From positions 1-33,079 of the forward strand of contig CAMEAW010000022.1 in assembly GCA_945911685.1 (NCBI GenBank): a stretch of 33,079 nt of DNA. Direction: 5' to 3'. Numbering within the stretch: position 1 is the stretch's first letter; the number at the start of each line of letters is the position of its first letter. This document shows positions 8,774 to 16,635 of this stretch, one piece after another. The stretch comes from Bordetella parapertussis (GTDB taxonomy: Bacteria; Pseudomonadota; Gammaproteobacteria; Burkholderiales; Burkholderiaceae_B). The translations under genes and the position numbers were made by a program. The notes beneath the pieces were generated by a model that saw nothing but the letters and a program-made list of their open reading frames with translations, made no database searches and was not told the DNA's origin.

Positions 8774-9925
8774 GGCGTAGCCAACTAGCAAAGCTGGGAT
8801 TGTGCAAACGATAAAGCCTAAGCTGTAACTTCCACTGAGCCCCAACAGTATTGAAAATACGGTTGGGGCTGTTAGCGCACCGAGTTGGCCAAAAGACAAC
8901 ACGCCACCGGTCACCGCACCGCGTTGGCCCTCAGGTGCAGCATTGGCAGTTTCAGCGAGCAGGACGCCGTGCCATGACAGAGCCGTGGCGCTAATGATTG
9001 CGGCAATTGTGCCCACTAAAATCGTGGGCCAACCGGTGTTACAGAGACTGAGCGCGATCATACTGGCGCCCATCCCAAATGCCAAGACAGCCATGACGAT
9101 TCTAGGTTGAATATAGCCACTGCCAAGTAGTCCCCAGACAATGCGGCCTGGTACCGCAATTGCGACTGCGATCGAAAAGACAAATCCCGCCGCGACGAGC
9201 GTGTAGCCTAGTGTGGTCAGGTACACCACAAAATAGACAGTAAAAATTGTTTGTGCCGCGTTAAACGCAAAGCAAGTGAAAGCAAGGTTGCGCAGTGTTT
9301 TGGTACCAATGACTGATTTCAGTGTGGTAGAAAAATCTGACAAATGAAAGGTGCGTGTCGCGATGCGATCATCGTCGAAGAGTTTACGTAAGGGTTGCAG
9401 CATCAAAGTAAAAACAAGGCAAGCGAGCGCTGCAAAGAGCATGGTGTAGTGCCAGTTAAAGGCCTCGGTGAGTTGAGGCCCTAGTAAGCCAGCAAGTAAA
9501 AGCCCGGCAGGCACTGCCGTTTGTTTAAGCGAAAAAATCAAAGGCATGTAGCGAGGCGGCGACACGCGCCCAAGCAGGTGCGAGCTTGCCGGTGTAGAGA
9601 CGGCGGCTCCACCGCCACCAATCAAGGCCGACAGCACAAGCATGAAGGGAGAGTCAAGTGTCGCGAGTGCCATCCCCAGCGCCAACATCACTAAAGCGAC
9701 TTGACTCATACGCAAGGCGCCATAGCGAATGATGAAGCTGCCGCACCCCAATTGAGTCGCCAACGACGCGATCGCGCCGATCGAGAAATACACCCCGATC
9801 CAGGCAGAATCCAGCATCAGGTGCGCAATCATGGCGGGGGCGAGTACCGCGGGTAAGGCTCGCCCAAGCGCGATAAAGGTCTGTTGAAAAAACATTGCCC
9901 CAAGGGCAAGTAAGAGGTGTTTCAC
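8750..9925 (-). CDS. Major facilitator superfamily transporter
   Basis: The 391-residue protein is almost wholly hydrophobic with about twelve membrane segments and a longer charged loop in the middle (LRKLFDDDRIATRTFHLSDF). Features typical of MFS carriers include the Gly-rich segment ALIGGGGAAVSTPASSHLLGR and KQTAVPAGLLLAGLLGP in the first half. The likely start is GTG at 9925 without a good ribosome binding site; an internal ATG at 9895 would cut into the first helix. It overlaps the epoxide-hydrolase-like gene tail to tail by 24 bases. Uptake or export of the compound handled by the neighbouring oxygenase block is plausible but unproven. Confidence 0.88.
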   Translation of the reverse strand: MKHLLLALGAMFFQQTFIALGRALPAVLAPAMIAHLMLDSAWIGVYFSIGAIASLATQLGCGSFIIRYGALRMSQVALVMLALGMALATLDSPFMLVLSALIGGGGAAVSTPASSHLLGRVSPPRYMPLIFSLKQTAVPAGLLLAGLLGPQLTEAFNWHYTMLFAALACLVFTLMLQPLRKLFDDDRIATRTFHLSDFSTTLKSVIGTKTLRNLAFTCFAFNAAQTIFTVYFVVYLTTLGYTLVAAGFVFSIAVAIAVPGRIVWGLLGSGYIQPRIVMAVLAFGMGASMIALSLCNTGWPTILVGTIAAIISATALSWHGVLLAETANAAPEGQRGAVTGGVLSFGQLGALTAPTVFSILLGLSGSYSLGFIVCTIPALLVGYALLRQRST

Positions 9926-10105
9926 AAGGCTGCAGCGTTAATGATGACACCAGAGTGTACGTCTTTAAAAAACTAGACCCGTCAAACATTCTGCTGCAAC
10001 GCACAAAATCAATCGCAAAGGCGCAACGCGTAACCCGCTTGATGAACAGGCCTAACGACCGCGTGGAGCGTTTGAGTAGACTTTAAGCAGGGGCAGGTTT
10101 CAACA

Positions 10106-10124
10106 CCGCTGCTCACAGCAGCGG
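10106..10124 (-). terminator. Hairpin after the Bug gene at 10134
   Basis: A perfect 8-base stem (CCGCTGCT/AGCAGCGG) with a 3-base loop lies ten bases beyond the stop codon of the minus-strand Bug gene. The following bases are only weakly T-rich (TGTTG). It may end that transcript before the MFS gene, whose upstream region (9926-10105) holds nothing else that I recognise. Confidence 0.5.
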
Positions 10125-10133
10125 CCCAAAAGA

Positions 10134-11120
10134 TTAAGGCGTTGTCCTGATGTTTGTAACTTTGACTAATTGACTCAGTCGTTCAATGTCGGCGTTGATC
10201 ACAGAAGAAAAATACTCAGGGCTCCCGCCATCGATCTCTAGGCCTAACGCGGTAAAGCGCTCTTTTATGTCTGATCGTTGAAGAATATCGTTGAACGCGA
10301 GATTGAGCTTGTTGACGATCGAGTGGTGGGTAGCTGCCGGCACCGACACGCCGAACCAAATTTTTTCGTTGAAGTCAGGCATGCCCTGCTCAGCCATGGT
10401 CGGAACATCTGGAAACGCAGTCAGACGGCTCTGACTAGAGACACCAAGCACCTTAAGTTTATTTGCTTCAAGTAACGCAAAAATTGAGGCAGGGGTGGTG
10501 AAGATGAGTGATATTTGTCCGCCAACGACATCCGCGAGGGCAGGCGCGGCGCCTTTGTAAGGGATATGTCGAATCTCAACATTCGCTGCACGATTAAAAA
10601 GTTCGAGCGCGAAGTGGCTGCTGCCACCCGATCCAGATGATCCTCCCGTGAGCGCACCTGGGCTCGCTTTTGCAAGTGCAATCAACTGGTTGACTGTTGA
10701 CGCCGAAAAATCTTTTCGAGTACTCAGCATCAAAGGTGCAGACCCTAGCAAAATAACGTGTGCAAAATCACGATTCGAGTAGGTCGAGTGTTGATTCAAA
10801 ACATGTTGAATCGCGTTAGACCCAGGATTGGTCATGAGTAGCGTATAGCCATCAGCGGCTGCTTGGGCCACCACATTTGCACCAATCGTGCCTCCAGCAC
10901 CTGCGCGATTTTCGATGACGATAGGCTGCCCCCACGTTTGCGACAGTTTTTGTGCCAGTAGTCGGGCGACCACATCGTTTGACGCACCTGCAGAATAAGG
11001 AACGATCCAGCGAACTGGTTTGACCGGAAAGTCTTGCGAGGCCGCCGTCTGCGCAATGCACACTAGAAATAGCGCGCTTAGAGAGGAGATGAGTTGTTGA
11101 TAACAATTAAAACGGATCAT
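10134..11120 (-). CDS. Bug-family (TctC-like) solute receptor
   Basis: This is a periplasmic Bug receptor. The frame extends upstream to a TTG at 11243, but that would place the signal peptide after 40 unrelated residues and the start upstream of the likely promoter. From the ATG at 11120 the protein has 328 residues, with n-region MIRFNCYQQL, a hydrophobic core and a cleavage site near TAASQ. An ATG at 11132 is also possible, and neither has a clear ribosome binding site. The first-lobe motif reads VPYSAGASNDVVAR with Asp49; the second Gly of the usual GG is Ala. It is divergent from the Bug gene at 11255, and a 22-base dyad (11193-11214) lies between them, so shared control is likely. Confidence 0.92.
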   Translation of the reverse strand: MIRFNCYQQLISSLSALFLVCIAQTAASQDFPVKPVRWIVPYSAGASNDVVARLLAQKLSQTWGQPIVIENRAGAGGTIGANVVAQAAADGYTLLMTNPGSNAIQHVLNQHSTYSNRDFAHVILLGSAPLMLSTRKDFSASTVNQLIALAKASPGALTGGSSGSGGSSHFALELFNRAANVEIRHIPYKGAAPALADVVGGQISLIFTTPASIFALLEANKLKVLGVSSQSRLTAFPDVPTMAEQGMPDFNEKIWFGVSVPAATHHSIVNKLNLAFNDILQRSDIKERFTALGLEIDGGSPEYFSSVINADIERLSQLVKVTNIRTTP

Positions 11121-11168
11121 TGTCAGAATCATTTTTTGAGCGAGGGACTCTTGTGGTACGCTTTTAGG

Positions 11169-11199
11169 AGTGTACGCGCACTGCTTAGTCTGTTGTAAA
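11169..11199 (-). promoter_or_regulatory. Weak promoter candidate for the minus-strand Bug gene
   Basis: Read on the minus strand, TTTACA (11199-11194) and TACACT (11174-11169) are separated by 19 bases. The long spacer suggests a weak promoter or one that needs an activator. The -35 element lies inside the dyad at 11193-11214. Confidence 0.3.
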
Positions 11200-11214
11200 G
11201 GGCGCTCGTTACAA
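11193..11214. promoter_or_regulatory. Near-perfect 22-base operator-like dyad between divergent Bug genes
   Basis: Half-sites TTGTAAAGGGC and, on the other strand, TTGTAACGAGC match at 9 of 11 positions with no spacer between the halves. The dyad sits upstream of a -10-like TAAAAT (11225-11230) for the plus-strand gene, which lacks a good -35, and overlaps the minus-strand -35. This is the position expected for a regulator controlling both genes. No regulator gene is adjacent, and the family that would bind cannot be told. Confidence 0.55.
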
Positions 11215-11254
11215 AAACTCAAAATAAAATAAAACGAAATCAAGTCGAGACAAG

Positions 11255-12214
11255 ATGCGAAATCAATTCAGCAAACTTTTGCTAATCATTGCAGTGGCCT
11301 TTGTTGGTTGTGCACATGCAGCATGGCCTGATCGGCCAATACAGATGATCGTCGCCTACCCACCTGGCGGTTTCACTGACTCGTTGGCGCGTGCTATTGC
11401 CAAACCGTTGGGTGAGAGGCTGAATCAACAAGTCATTGTTCAAAATATTTCAGGTGGCGGCGGCAATATTGGTGCCGCTCGCGCCGCCAAGGCAGCGCCC
11501 GACGGGTACACGCTCTACGTTGGCAATAACGCAACGGTTACGATCAACACGCTCGTCTATAAGTCCTTACCCTTTGATCCTTTAAAAGATCTTGAACCTG
11601 TAGCCTTGATCGGTGGCAGTCGGGCAATTTTGGTCGTTACGCCTGGGCTAGCGATCAAATCAATCCCCGAATTGATCGCGCTAGCCAAAGCTAAGCCTGG
11701 CGTCTTGAACTATGGCTCAAGCGGCACGGGCGGTGTCAGTCATTTGGCAGGTGAACTGTTCGATGCAGATCACGGTATCAAAATGACGCACGTGCCTTAC
11801 AAAGGCACGGCGCCCGCCATGGCTGATTTGTTGGGCGGGCAGCTTCAGGTGATGTTCAGTGATACCGCGATCCCACATATCAACGCCGGAAAACTCATTG
11901 CCTTGGCGATTTCAGGTACAACGCGTTCAAAGCAAGCGCCAAATATCCCGACGTTTTCTGAGTTAGGCGTCAAGGGCTTCGATACTTACACGTGGTTTGG
12001 TGTGATGGTGCCCAAGGGAACAGAGCCCGCAATCATTCAGAGGCTCAACAAAGAGTTGACTGTCGTCACAAAAGATCCGGCGCTGCAGGCTTGGGCCGAG
12101 TCGCAGAATGGTGACATGATGACAAGCACGCCCACAGAGTTTGCCGCTGCGATCAAAGAAGATTTGGCCAAGTGGAAAAAAGTGATTGACCAAACGGGTG
12201 TAGTTGCTGAGTAG
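11255..12214 (+). CDS. Bug-family (TctC-like) solute receptor
   Basis: This 319-residue periplasmic receptor starts at an ATG behind GAGA. The signal peptide runs through LLLIIAVAFVGCAHA and is probably cut after AHA; the GC at 18-19 only partly resembles a lipobox. The first-lobe motif is VAYPPGGFTDSLAR with Asp42, followed by NISGGGGNIGAARAAKAAPD and the second-lobe stretch YGSSGTGGVSHLAGELF. It precedes the TfdA-like dioxygenase by 100 bases on the same strand, so the ligand may be the dioxygenase substrate or a relative (inference). Confidence 0.93.
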   Translation: MRNQFSKLLLIIAVAFVGCAHAAWPDRPIQMIVAYPPGGFTDSLARAIAKPLGERLNQQVIVQNISGGGGNIGAARAAKAAPDGYTLYVGNNATVTINTLVYKSLPFDPLKDLEPVALIGGSRAILVVTPGLAIKSIPELIALAKAKPGVLNYGSSGTGGVSHLAGELFDADHGIKMTHVPYKGTAPAMADLLGGQLQVMFSDTAIPHINAGKLIALAISGTTRSKQAPNIPTFSELGVKGFDTYTWFGVMVPKGTEPAIIQRLNKELTVVTKDPALQAWAESQNGDMMTSTPTEFAAAIKEDLAKWKKVIDQTGVVAE

Positions 12215-12314
12215 CGTGAACCCGATTGCTGTCTCAACTGGATCAGAGTGCGCGTTAAGCCTTGCGAGTCAGGGTGACCTAGGATAATTTCGTTGTCAAC
12301 TCTCGGAGCCATGC

Positions 12315-13199
12315 ATGGCCATCACTTTATATCCCGTTAAAGCAGACTTCATGGCTGAAATCGGCGACGTAGATCTGAGTCTGCCGTTGTCTGACGAAGA
12401 CCGTACTGCAATTAAAGCGGCTTTTTTCAAATACAGTGTTCTAGTGTTTCCAGGCCAAGAATTGACTTCAGCCCAACACATTGCCTTTGCAGAAGTGTTC
12501 GGTCCGATGGAACAAAATATCAACACCTATGCGGATGAGGTTAAAAAATACCGAATCGATACACGCATTGCTGATGTTTCAAACTTAGGTGACGAAAACG
12601 AAATTCTTGCCGTGAACAGTCGTAAGCGGATGTCAGGTCTCGCCAATCGCCTGTGGCATACCGACAGTATTTTTAGACACTTACCCGCCTTGACATCGTT
12701 GTTGTATGGGCGTTCGATCGCCCCAGTCGGTGGGCGTACCGAATTTGCAGATATGCGTGCGGCTTACGATGCTTTGCCGTCTGCGATTAAAACCAAACTC
12801 GACAAGATGGTCGTTGAGCACTCGATTTTTCATTCACGTGCAAAACTTGGGTTTACTGACTTTACTGAAAAAGAACGTGCTTCTTTGCCCCCTGCAAAAC
12901 AGGTGATGGTGCGGACCATCCCTGAAACGGGTCGACGCAATTTGTACCTTGCCTCGCACGCCATGCGTGTGATCGGTATGTCAGATGAAGAAAGTGAAAA
13001 GCTATTTCAAGAGCTCACTGAACACGCCACGCAGCCGCAATTTGTGCTGTCTCATCGTTGGCGCGTCAATGATTTGGTGATGTGGGATAACCGCTGCACC
13101 ATGCATCGGGGGACAGATTTTGATGATTGGCGCTGGAAGCGAGATGTGCAGCGCGCGACCGTCTCTGATATCGGCAATACGGTCGAGCTTTCTGCTTAA
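12315..13199 (+). CDS. TfdA/TauD-family 2-oxoglutarate-dependent dioxygenase
   Basis: This 294-residue non-haem iron(II) enzyme couples 2-oxoglutarate decarboxylation to hydroxylation, and often cleavage, of a substrate. The iron ligands are visible as H115 and D117 (NRLWHTDS) and H264 (CTMHRGTDF). Arginines R276 and R280 sit where the co-substrate carboxylate is held. Stretches such as EFADMRAAYDALP and RVNDLVMWDNRC closely recall 2,4-dichlorophenoxyacetate dioxygenase TfdA. That supports the TfdA branch over taurine dioxygenase, but does not prove an aryloxyacetate substrate. The ATG is preceded by GGAG at six bases. Its stop overlaps the convergent cupin gene by four bases. Confidence 0.9.
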   Translation: MAITLYPVKADFMAEIGDVDLSLPLSDEDRTAIKAAFFKYSVLVFPGQELTSAQHIAFAEVFGPMEQNINTYADEVKKYRIDTRIADVSNLGDENEILAVNSRKRMSGLANRLWHTDSIFRHLPALTSLLYGRSIAPVGGRTEFADMRAAYDALPSAIKTKLDKMVVEHSIFHSRAKLGFTDFTEKERASLPPAKQVMVRTIPETGRRNLYLASHAMRVIGMSDEESEKLFQELTEHATQPQFVLSHRWRVNDLVMWDNRCTMHRGTDFDDWRWKRDVQRATVSDIGNTVELSA

Positions 13200-13702
13200 C
13201 GATGTGTTGATAACGCTTGCGCGGGAGCGCTGGCGTGAATCACGCCCTTGTTCCAGTTGTCGACGTACTCGTCGATAGAAAGTGCCCAGCCATTGGCCAT
13301 GTTTTCATCAAAGTATTCGAATAACAGACCGTCGACTGCGGTCATCGATAGCAGGATGGTTCCTCCGTCTGGGCCGCCGTGCTCGTCATGTGGCAGTGCG
13401 TCAGCTGCAGCCAAGGCGTAGGTGCCTTTTTTTCGGTGGATTTTTTTTGTCGTGCCATCTGGCAGCATCTCGGTTAAAAACTGCTCGCCTTCTAAGACGA
13501 GGGTGACCGTAGACGCAAGGTGGCGATGACGACGACAGTGACCACCCTTGCCGTAGCGAAGCAGCATATCGAGGCGTCCGCTAGGCAAGTCATAGCCTAG
13601 CAGGCTGTACTCAAAATCGACATTAAAAGCGGGATCGCTGGTGTCATGCACGTGACGCCATTCGACATTTGTTAGATCAAAGCTAGTTGAAATCACAGGC
13701 AT
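13196..13702 (-). CDS. Cupin-domain protein
   Basis: The 168-residue cytoplasmic protein has a single cupin-like core. Possible metal ligands are H55, H59 and H61 in GGHCRRHRHLAS, with E71 or E73 shortly after, and H105 and H108 in PHDEHGG. The layout resembles small cupin dioxygenases and ChrR-like cupins, but the exact activity is not recognised. The start follows CGGAGA. The gene is 21 bases downstream of the Bug gene on the same strand, so the two are almost certainly co-transcribed. A ring-opening dioxygenase or isomerase acting on the imported ligand is one possibility. Confidence 0.78.
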   Translation of the reverse strand: MPVISTSFDLTNVEWRHVHDTSDPAFNVDFEYSLLGYDLPSGRLDMLLRYGKGGHCRRHRHLASTVTLVLEGEQFLTEMLPDGTTKKIHRKKGTYALAAADALPHDEHGGPDGGTILLSMTAVDGLLFEYFDENMANGWALSIDEYVDNWNKGVIHASAPAQALSTHR

Positions 13703-13723
13703 GAGAGATCTCCGTATGGATTG

Positions 13724-14689
13724 TTATTCTGGCTGCACGCCCGCATCACGCAAGATCTTGACATAGGTTGCAGCTTGCTCTTTGGTGAAGGCACCAAGTG
13801 CTTCAGACGTCGAACCTTGAACTAAAAACTGCTTTTGATCGAGCTGCTCTTTGATGTCCGCGCGATTCAAGACGGCATTCACCGCGGTATTCAAACGCGT
13901 CAGCAATTCAGCGGGCAAGTTGGCTGGGGCGTACAAGGCTGCCCATGACTGAACTGAAAATCCCTTGATGCCAGCTTCGGCAAAAGTCGGTACCTCAGGT
14001 GCGAGTGCCGAGCGACTTGGGAGCGTGATCGCAAGCATTTTGAGCTTACCTTCAGCCGCATGTCCACCAGCGGTGAAAGGGGTTGAAATCATCAGTTGCA
14101 CGCGATTGGACACTAGATCAATCACAGCCGCTGGTTCACCCTTGTAGGGAACATGCAGCATTTTCAGATCGCCGGCAAGTGACAAAATTTGAGCGGTTGC
14201 CACAATACCTGTGGTGTTGCCAGTGGCATAGGCGAGCTTACCCGGGTTAGCCTTTGCATAGGCGATGAGTTCAGCGATATTGTTAACCGGTAGCTGCGCG
14301 TTAGCATACAAAAAGAAGGTGTATCGGCCAATCATTGAAATAGGAGTGAAATCGCGGATTGGATCATAAGGCGGTTGTTTGCGTAGAGCGGGTACAGCAG
14401 CCATTGGGCTATTGGTTGCCACAAGCATCGTGTAGCCATCGGGTGCCGCTTTGACGACTTCTGTCGCAGCCAGAGCACCATCGGCGCCGGCTTTGTTTTC
14501 GACAATCACTTGCTGCCCAAGGCTGGCGCTTAAGCCATTGCCAAGAATGCGTGCGACCGTGTCAGTCGCTGAGCCAGCCGGAAAAGGCACGACTAAGCGG
14601 ATTGTTTTATTAGGATACTGAGCGGCGGCGGTCTGGGCGAGCGCTGCCAAGATGAATGAGGCAAGTAGTTTAGTTACAGCATTGCGCAT
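13724..14689 (-). CDS. Bug-family (TctC-like) solute receptor
   Basis: This 321-residue periplasmic receptor has a short classical signal peptide (KLLASFILAALAQTAAAQ, cut near residue 23-24). The first-lobe motif is VPFPAGSATDTVAR with Asp43; the second Gly of GG is Ser. VENKAGADGALAATEVVKAA follows, and GVQPE closes the protein. A GGAGAT ribosome binding site precedes the ATG. It forms an operon with the cupin gene 21 bases downstream and is divergent from the Bug gene at 14905 across a 215-base region. Confidence 0.93.
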   Translation of the reverse strand: MRNAVTKLLASFILAALAQTAAAQYPNKTIRLVVPFPAGSATDTVARILGNGLSASLGQQVIVENKAGADGALAATEVVKAAPDGYTMLVATNSPMAAVPALRKQPPYDPIRDFTPISMIGRYTFFLYANAQLPVNNIAELIAYAKANPGKLAYATGNTTGIVATAQILSLAGDLKMLHVPYKGEPAAVIDLVSNRVQLMISTPFTAGGHAAEGKLKMLAITLPSRSALAPEVPTFAEAGIKGFSVQSWAALYAPANLPAELLTRLNTAVNAVLNRADIKEQLDQKQFLVQGSTSEALGAFTKEQAATYVKILRDAGVQPE

Positions 14690-14771
14690 TTATATCTCCG
14701 AAGGGTATTTGTTGGGTGGACTCGAGGTAGAACGCAAAGGATATTTAGCTCAAGCCGTGCACCCAATCACG

Positions 14772-14818
14772 CAAAGTGTAAACCGAGACTTCGAAAATAC
14801 AAGGTATTGTTCACTTTG
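14772..14818. repeat. Spaced inverted repeat between divergent Bug genes
   Basis: CAAAGTG (14772-14778) and CACTTTG (14812-14818) are perfect inverted arms whose centres lie 40 bases apart, close to four helical turns. The right arm overlaps the promoter of the plus-strand gene. Two half-sites or paired operators for one regulator are plausible. The rest of 14690-14904 holds nothing else that I recognise apart from the promoter. Confidence 0.35.
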
Positions 14819-14835
14819 GAACGGACAGTTATGAT
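14807..14835 (+). promoter_or_regulatory. Candidate sigma-70 promoter for the Bug gene at 14905
   Basis: TTGTTC (14807-14812) and TATGAT (14830-14835) are separated by exactly 17 bases. This predicts transcription from about 14842, upstream of the TTG chosen as start, with a leader of about 60 bases. Confidence 0.5.
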
Positions 14836-14904
14836 CGGTTAAGGTTGTTCAGTTATTCAAATAAACAGAATAAAAAGCAGTTCAGCATGCTCTCGGAGAC
14901 ACTT

Positions 14905-15879
14905 TTGATTACACGTAAGCTAGGTTCCATTGCTTTAGTTGTGGCCCTGTTTGGCTCGCCGTCTTTAGTATCTGCGGCAGAGTACCCCACAGCCAAACCA
15001 ATCAAGATGGTGGTCGGGTTCACTGCTGGAGGGGCGGCCGACAAGCTCGCGCGGCCGGTGGCAGATCGTATGGCAAAGTTTTTAGGTCAAACGATCGTGA
15101 TGGAGTATCGCCCTGGCGTGGCTGGGGGGATTGCTTTAGAGCTCGTTGCGCGTGCGCCAGCCGATGGCTATACGATTCACCTCACGTCGCAAGGTCCCAT
15201 GACTTTCGGGCCCTCGTTGCGCAAGGCAAACTTTGATCCAGTCAATGATTTCACGCCCATCGGGATGGTGTCCAGCGGTGGCTCGTTGATCGCGGTCTTG
15301 CCAACCTCAGCAGCTAAGGATGTCAAAAGTTTTATCGCCCTAGCAATGGCAAACCCAGCACAATGGAGTTATGGCACCTCTGGGATCGGCGGTTCGGGTC
15401 ATTTGGCGGCCGAGCAGTTTAAGATCGCAACGGGGTTGCAAATTGCTCATGTGCCTTATAAGGGCGGGGCTGGTGCGTTAACCGATTTGTTGGGTGGCCA
15501 TATTCCGGTTTTATTTTCGTCAATTGGCTCAATCGCAACCAACGTTGAGGCGGGGCAAGTCAAAGCCCTTGCTGTAAGCTCGCTTGCTCGTAGCAGCCTG
15601 TTTCCTAACGTGCCAACCATTGCTGAAAGTGGCTTTCCGGGGTTTGATTCACCGGTGTGGTTTGGCGTAGTGGGGCCAGCGGGTCTGCCTGCAGCGATTA
15701 CAACTAAACTTGTTGCGGCACTCAATGCCGCGATGGACGACCCTGAGGTGCTAAAGGTGATCCGGCAAGATGGCTACGAGCCACTAAAAATGACACCTGA
15801 ACAAATGAAAAACGCCATTCAAAGCGAGCTCAAGCAGTGGGCCGATTTGATTAAAAAGACTGGGATGAAAGCGGACTGA
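14905..15879 (+). CDS. Bug-family (TctC-like) solute receptor, probable TTG start
   Basis: This periplasmic receptor has 324 residues from the TTG at 14905, which has GGAG six bases upstream. Earlier in-frame starts (TTG 14845, ATG 14887) lack a good site and would add residues before the signal peptide MITRKLGSIALVVALFGSPS. The first-lobe motif is VGFTAGGAADKLAR with Asp46, and the second lobe shows WSYGTSGIGGSGHLAAEQF and VPYKGGAGALTDLLGG. It is divergent from the Bug-cupin pair. The next gene downstream (SOUL-like) is on the other strand, so this receptor appears to be transcribed alone. Confidence 0.92.
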   Translation: MITRKLGSIALVVALFGSPSLVSAAEYPTAKPIKMVVGFTAGGAADKLARPVADRMAKFLGQTIVMEYRPGVAGGIALELVARAPADGYTIHLTSQGPMTFGPSLRKANFDPVNDFTPIGMVSSGGSLIAVLPTSAAKDVKSFIALAMANPAQWSYGTSGIGGSGHLAAEQFKIATGLQIAHVPYKGGAGALTDLLGGHIPVLFSSIGSIATNVEAGQVKALAVSSLARSSLFPNVPTIAESGFPGFDSPVWFGVVGPAGLPAAITTKLVAALNAAMDDPEVLKVIRQDGYEPLKMTPEQMKNAIQSELKQWADLIKKTGMKAD

Positions 15880-15926
15880 ACAGGTAGTCGCATACCCCGG
15901 GGCGAGGTCGATCGTTTCGGTAGGTT

Positions 15927-15941
15927 GCTGTTGCTGACAGC
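15927..15941. terminator. Small hairpin between convergent genes
   Basis: GCTGT and ACAGC arms pair around a 5-base loop in the 75-base gap between the Bug stop (15879) and the SOUL-like stop (15955). No T-run follows, so the terminator role is weakly supported. Confidence 0.25.
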
Positions 15942-15954
15942 ATTCATGTGCAGC

Positions 15955-16581
15955 TCACTGTGTGCCGGTGACTTCAAGCATGATCTCGTTGCGTCGTAAA
16001 AACCAAAGTGTCCAAGGCGGATCATAGCGGGCCAGCGAGGGCGTGCCGACAGCTGTCAATTTTTGCTGAGCGATAAAGGCGCGTAACACGCTGGTTTGTT
16101 GTTCGACATCGTTGTCGTCGACAAGCCCAGAAAAACGCACAACCGCAAGACGCTTGGGTGTTAAAGAGACAAGTCGAACTTTTGGATCATTCGGTGTTGG
16201 CAGAGTGTCAAGGGTGTAGCTGGCAGGCATAATGAAACGAATGATCCAGCCCGAAGGGTCAGGGCTCTGCATGACGGGTGCGGTCATGGCGATTTTCTCA
16301 TTTGGCGATTCGTTTTGAATCACTGGTGCGGTCATGGCAATACTCTGTTTGCGCGTATTGCCACCAAAGATGTATCCAGCCAGCAAACGAAACCCAGCGC
16401 TGACGGCATCGCTACGCTCGCCGGACACGGTTACCTCGGCAGCGATCAAAGCGGGGTATTCTCTGATTTCAAAGGGTGTCTGTTGCAAGATGCTTCGGTA
16501 AGAGGGTTCTTCAGTCGCCATGGCGATACCTGTTAGCGTTGAGAGCAATAAGAGAGTGCGCAACAAAAGTTTTTGTATCAT
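15955..16581 (-). CDS. SOUL-family haem-binding-like protein, exported
   Basis: The 208-residue protein carries an N-terminal signal peptide (LLLRTLLLLSTLTGIAMA) followed by a SOUL domain. Family marks are YRSILQQTPFEIREYPALIAAEV, the glycine-containing FRLLAGYIFGGN, and two copies of IAMTAPV (in QSIAMTAPVIQ and KIAMTAPVMQ), then WIIRFIMPASYTLDTLP. The family binds haem or related tetrapyrroles, but a specific role in bacteria is not settled. Export to the periplasm is predicted. No strong ribosome binding site is seen. It is divergent from the barrel and protease pair with 54 bases between start codons. Confidence 0.87.
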   Translation of the reverse strand: MIQKLLLRTLLLLSTLTGIAMATEEPSYRSILQQTPFEIREYPALIAAEVTVSGERSDAVSAGFRLLAGYIFGGNTRKQSIAMTAPVIQNESPNEKIAMTAPVMQSPDPSGWIIRFIMPASYTLDTLPTPNDPKVRLVSLTPKRLAVVRFSGLVDDNDVEQQTSVLRAFIAQQKLTAVGTPSLARYDPPWTLWFLRRNEIMLEVTGTQ

Positions 16582-16610
16582 GATGTCGATTAAGAAGTGA
16601 AGGGCACCCG

Positions 16611-16616
16611 TATAGT
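16611..16616 (+). promoter_or_regulatory. Possible -10 element for the exported pair
   Basis: TATAGT lies 19 bases before the ATG at 16636, implying a short leader of about 13 bases. I see no good -35 at the expected distance, so this is tentative. Confidence 0.3.
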
Positions 16617-16635
16617 CTAACTGCTAAGGGGCATC

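Noticed and set aside
11121..11243. N-terminal extension of the minus-strand Bug gene to a TTG at 11243
   Set aside because: It would put about 40 unrelated residues before a complete signal peptide and run through the dyad and probable promoter.
14690..14834. Short plus-strand open frame running out of the minus-strand Bug gene
   Set aside because: It covers the divergent promoter region and lacks a ribosome site or domain.
14845..14904. Upstream starts (TTG 14845, ATG 14887) for the Bug gene
   Set aside because: No ribosome site; the TTG at 14905 has GGAG at six bases and gives the usual family length and signal peptide.
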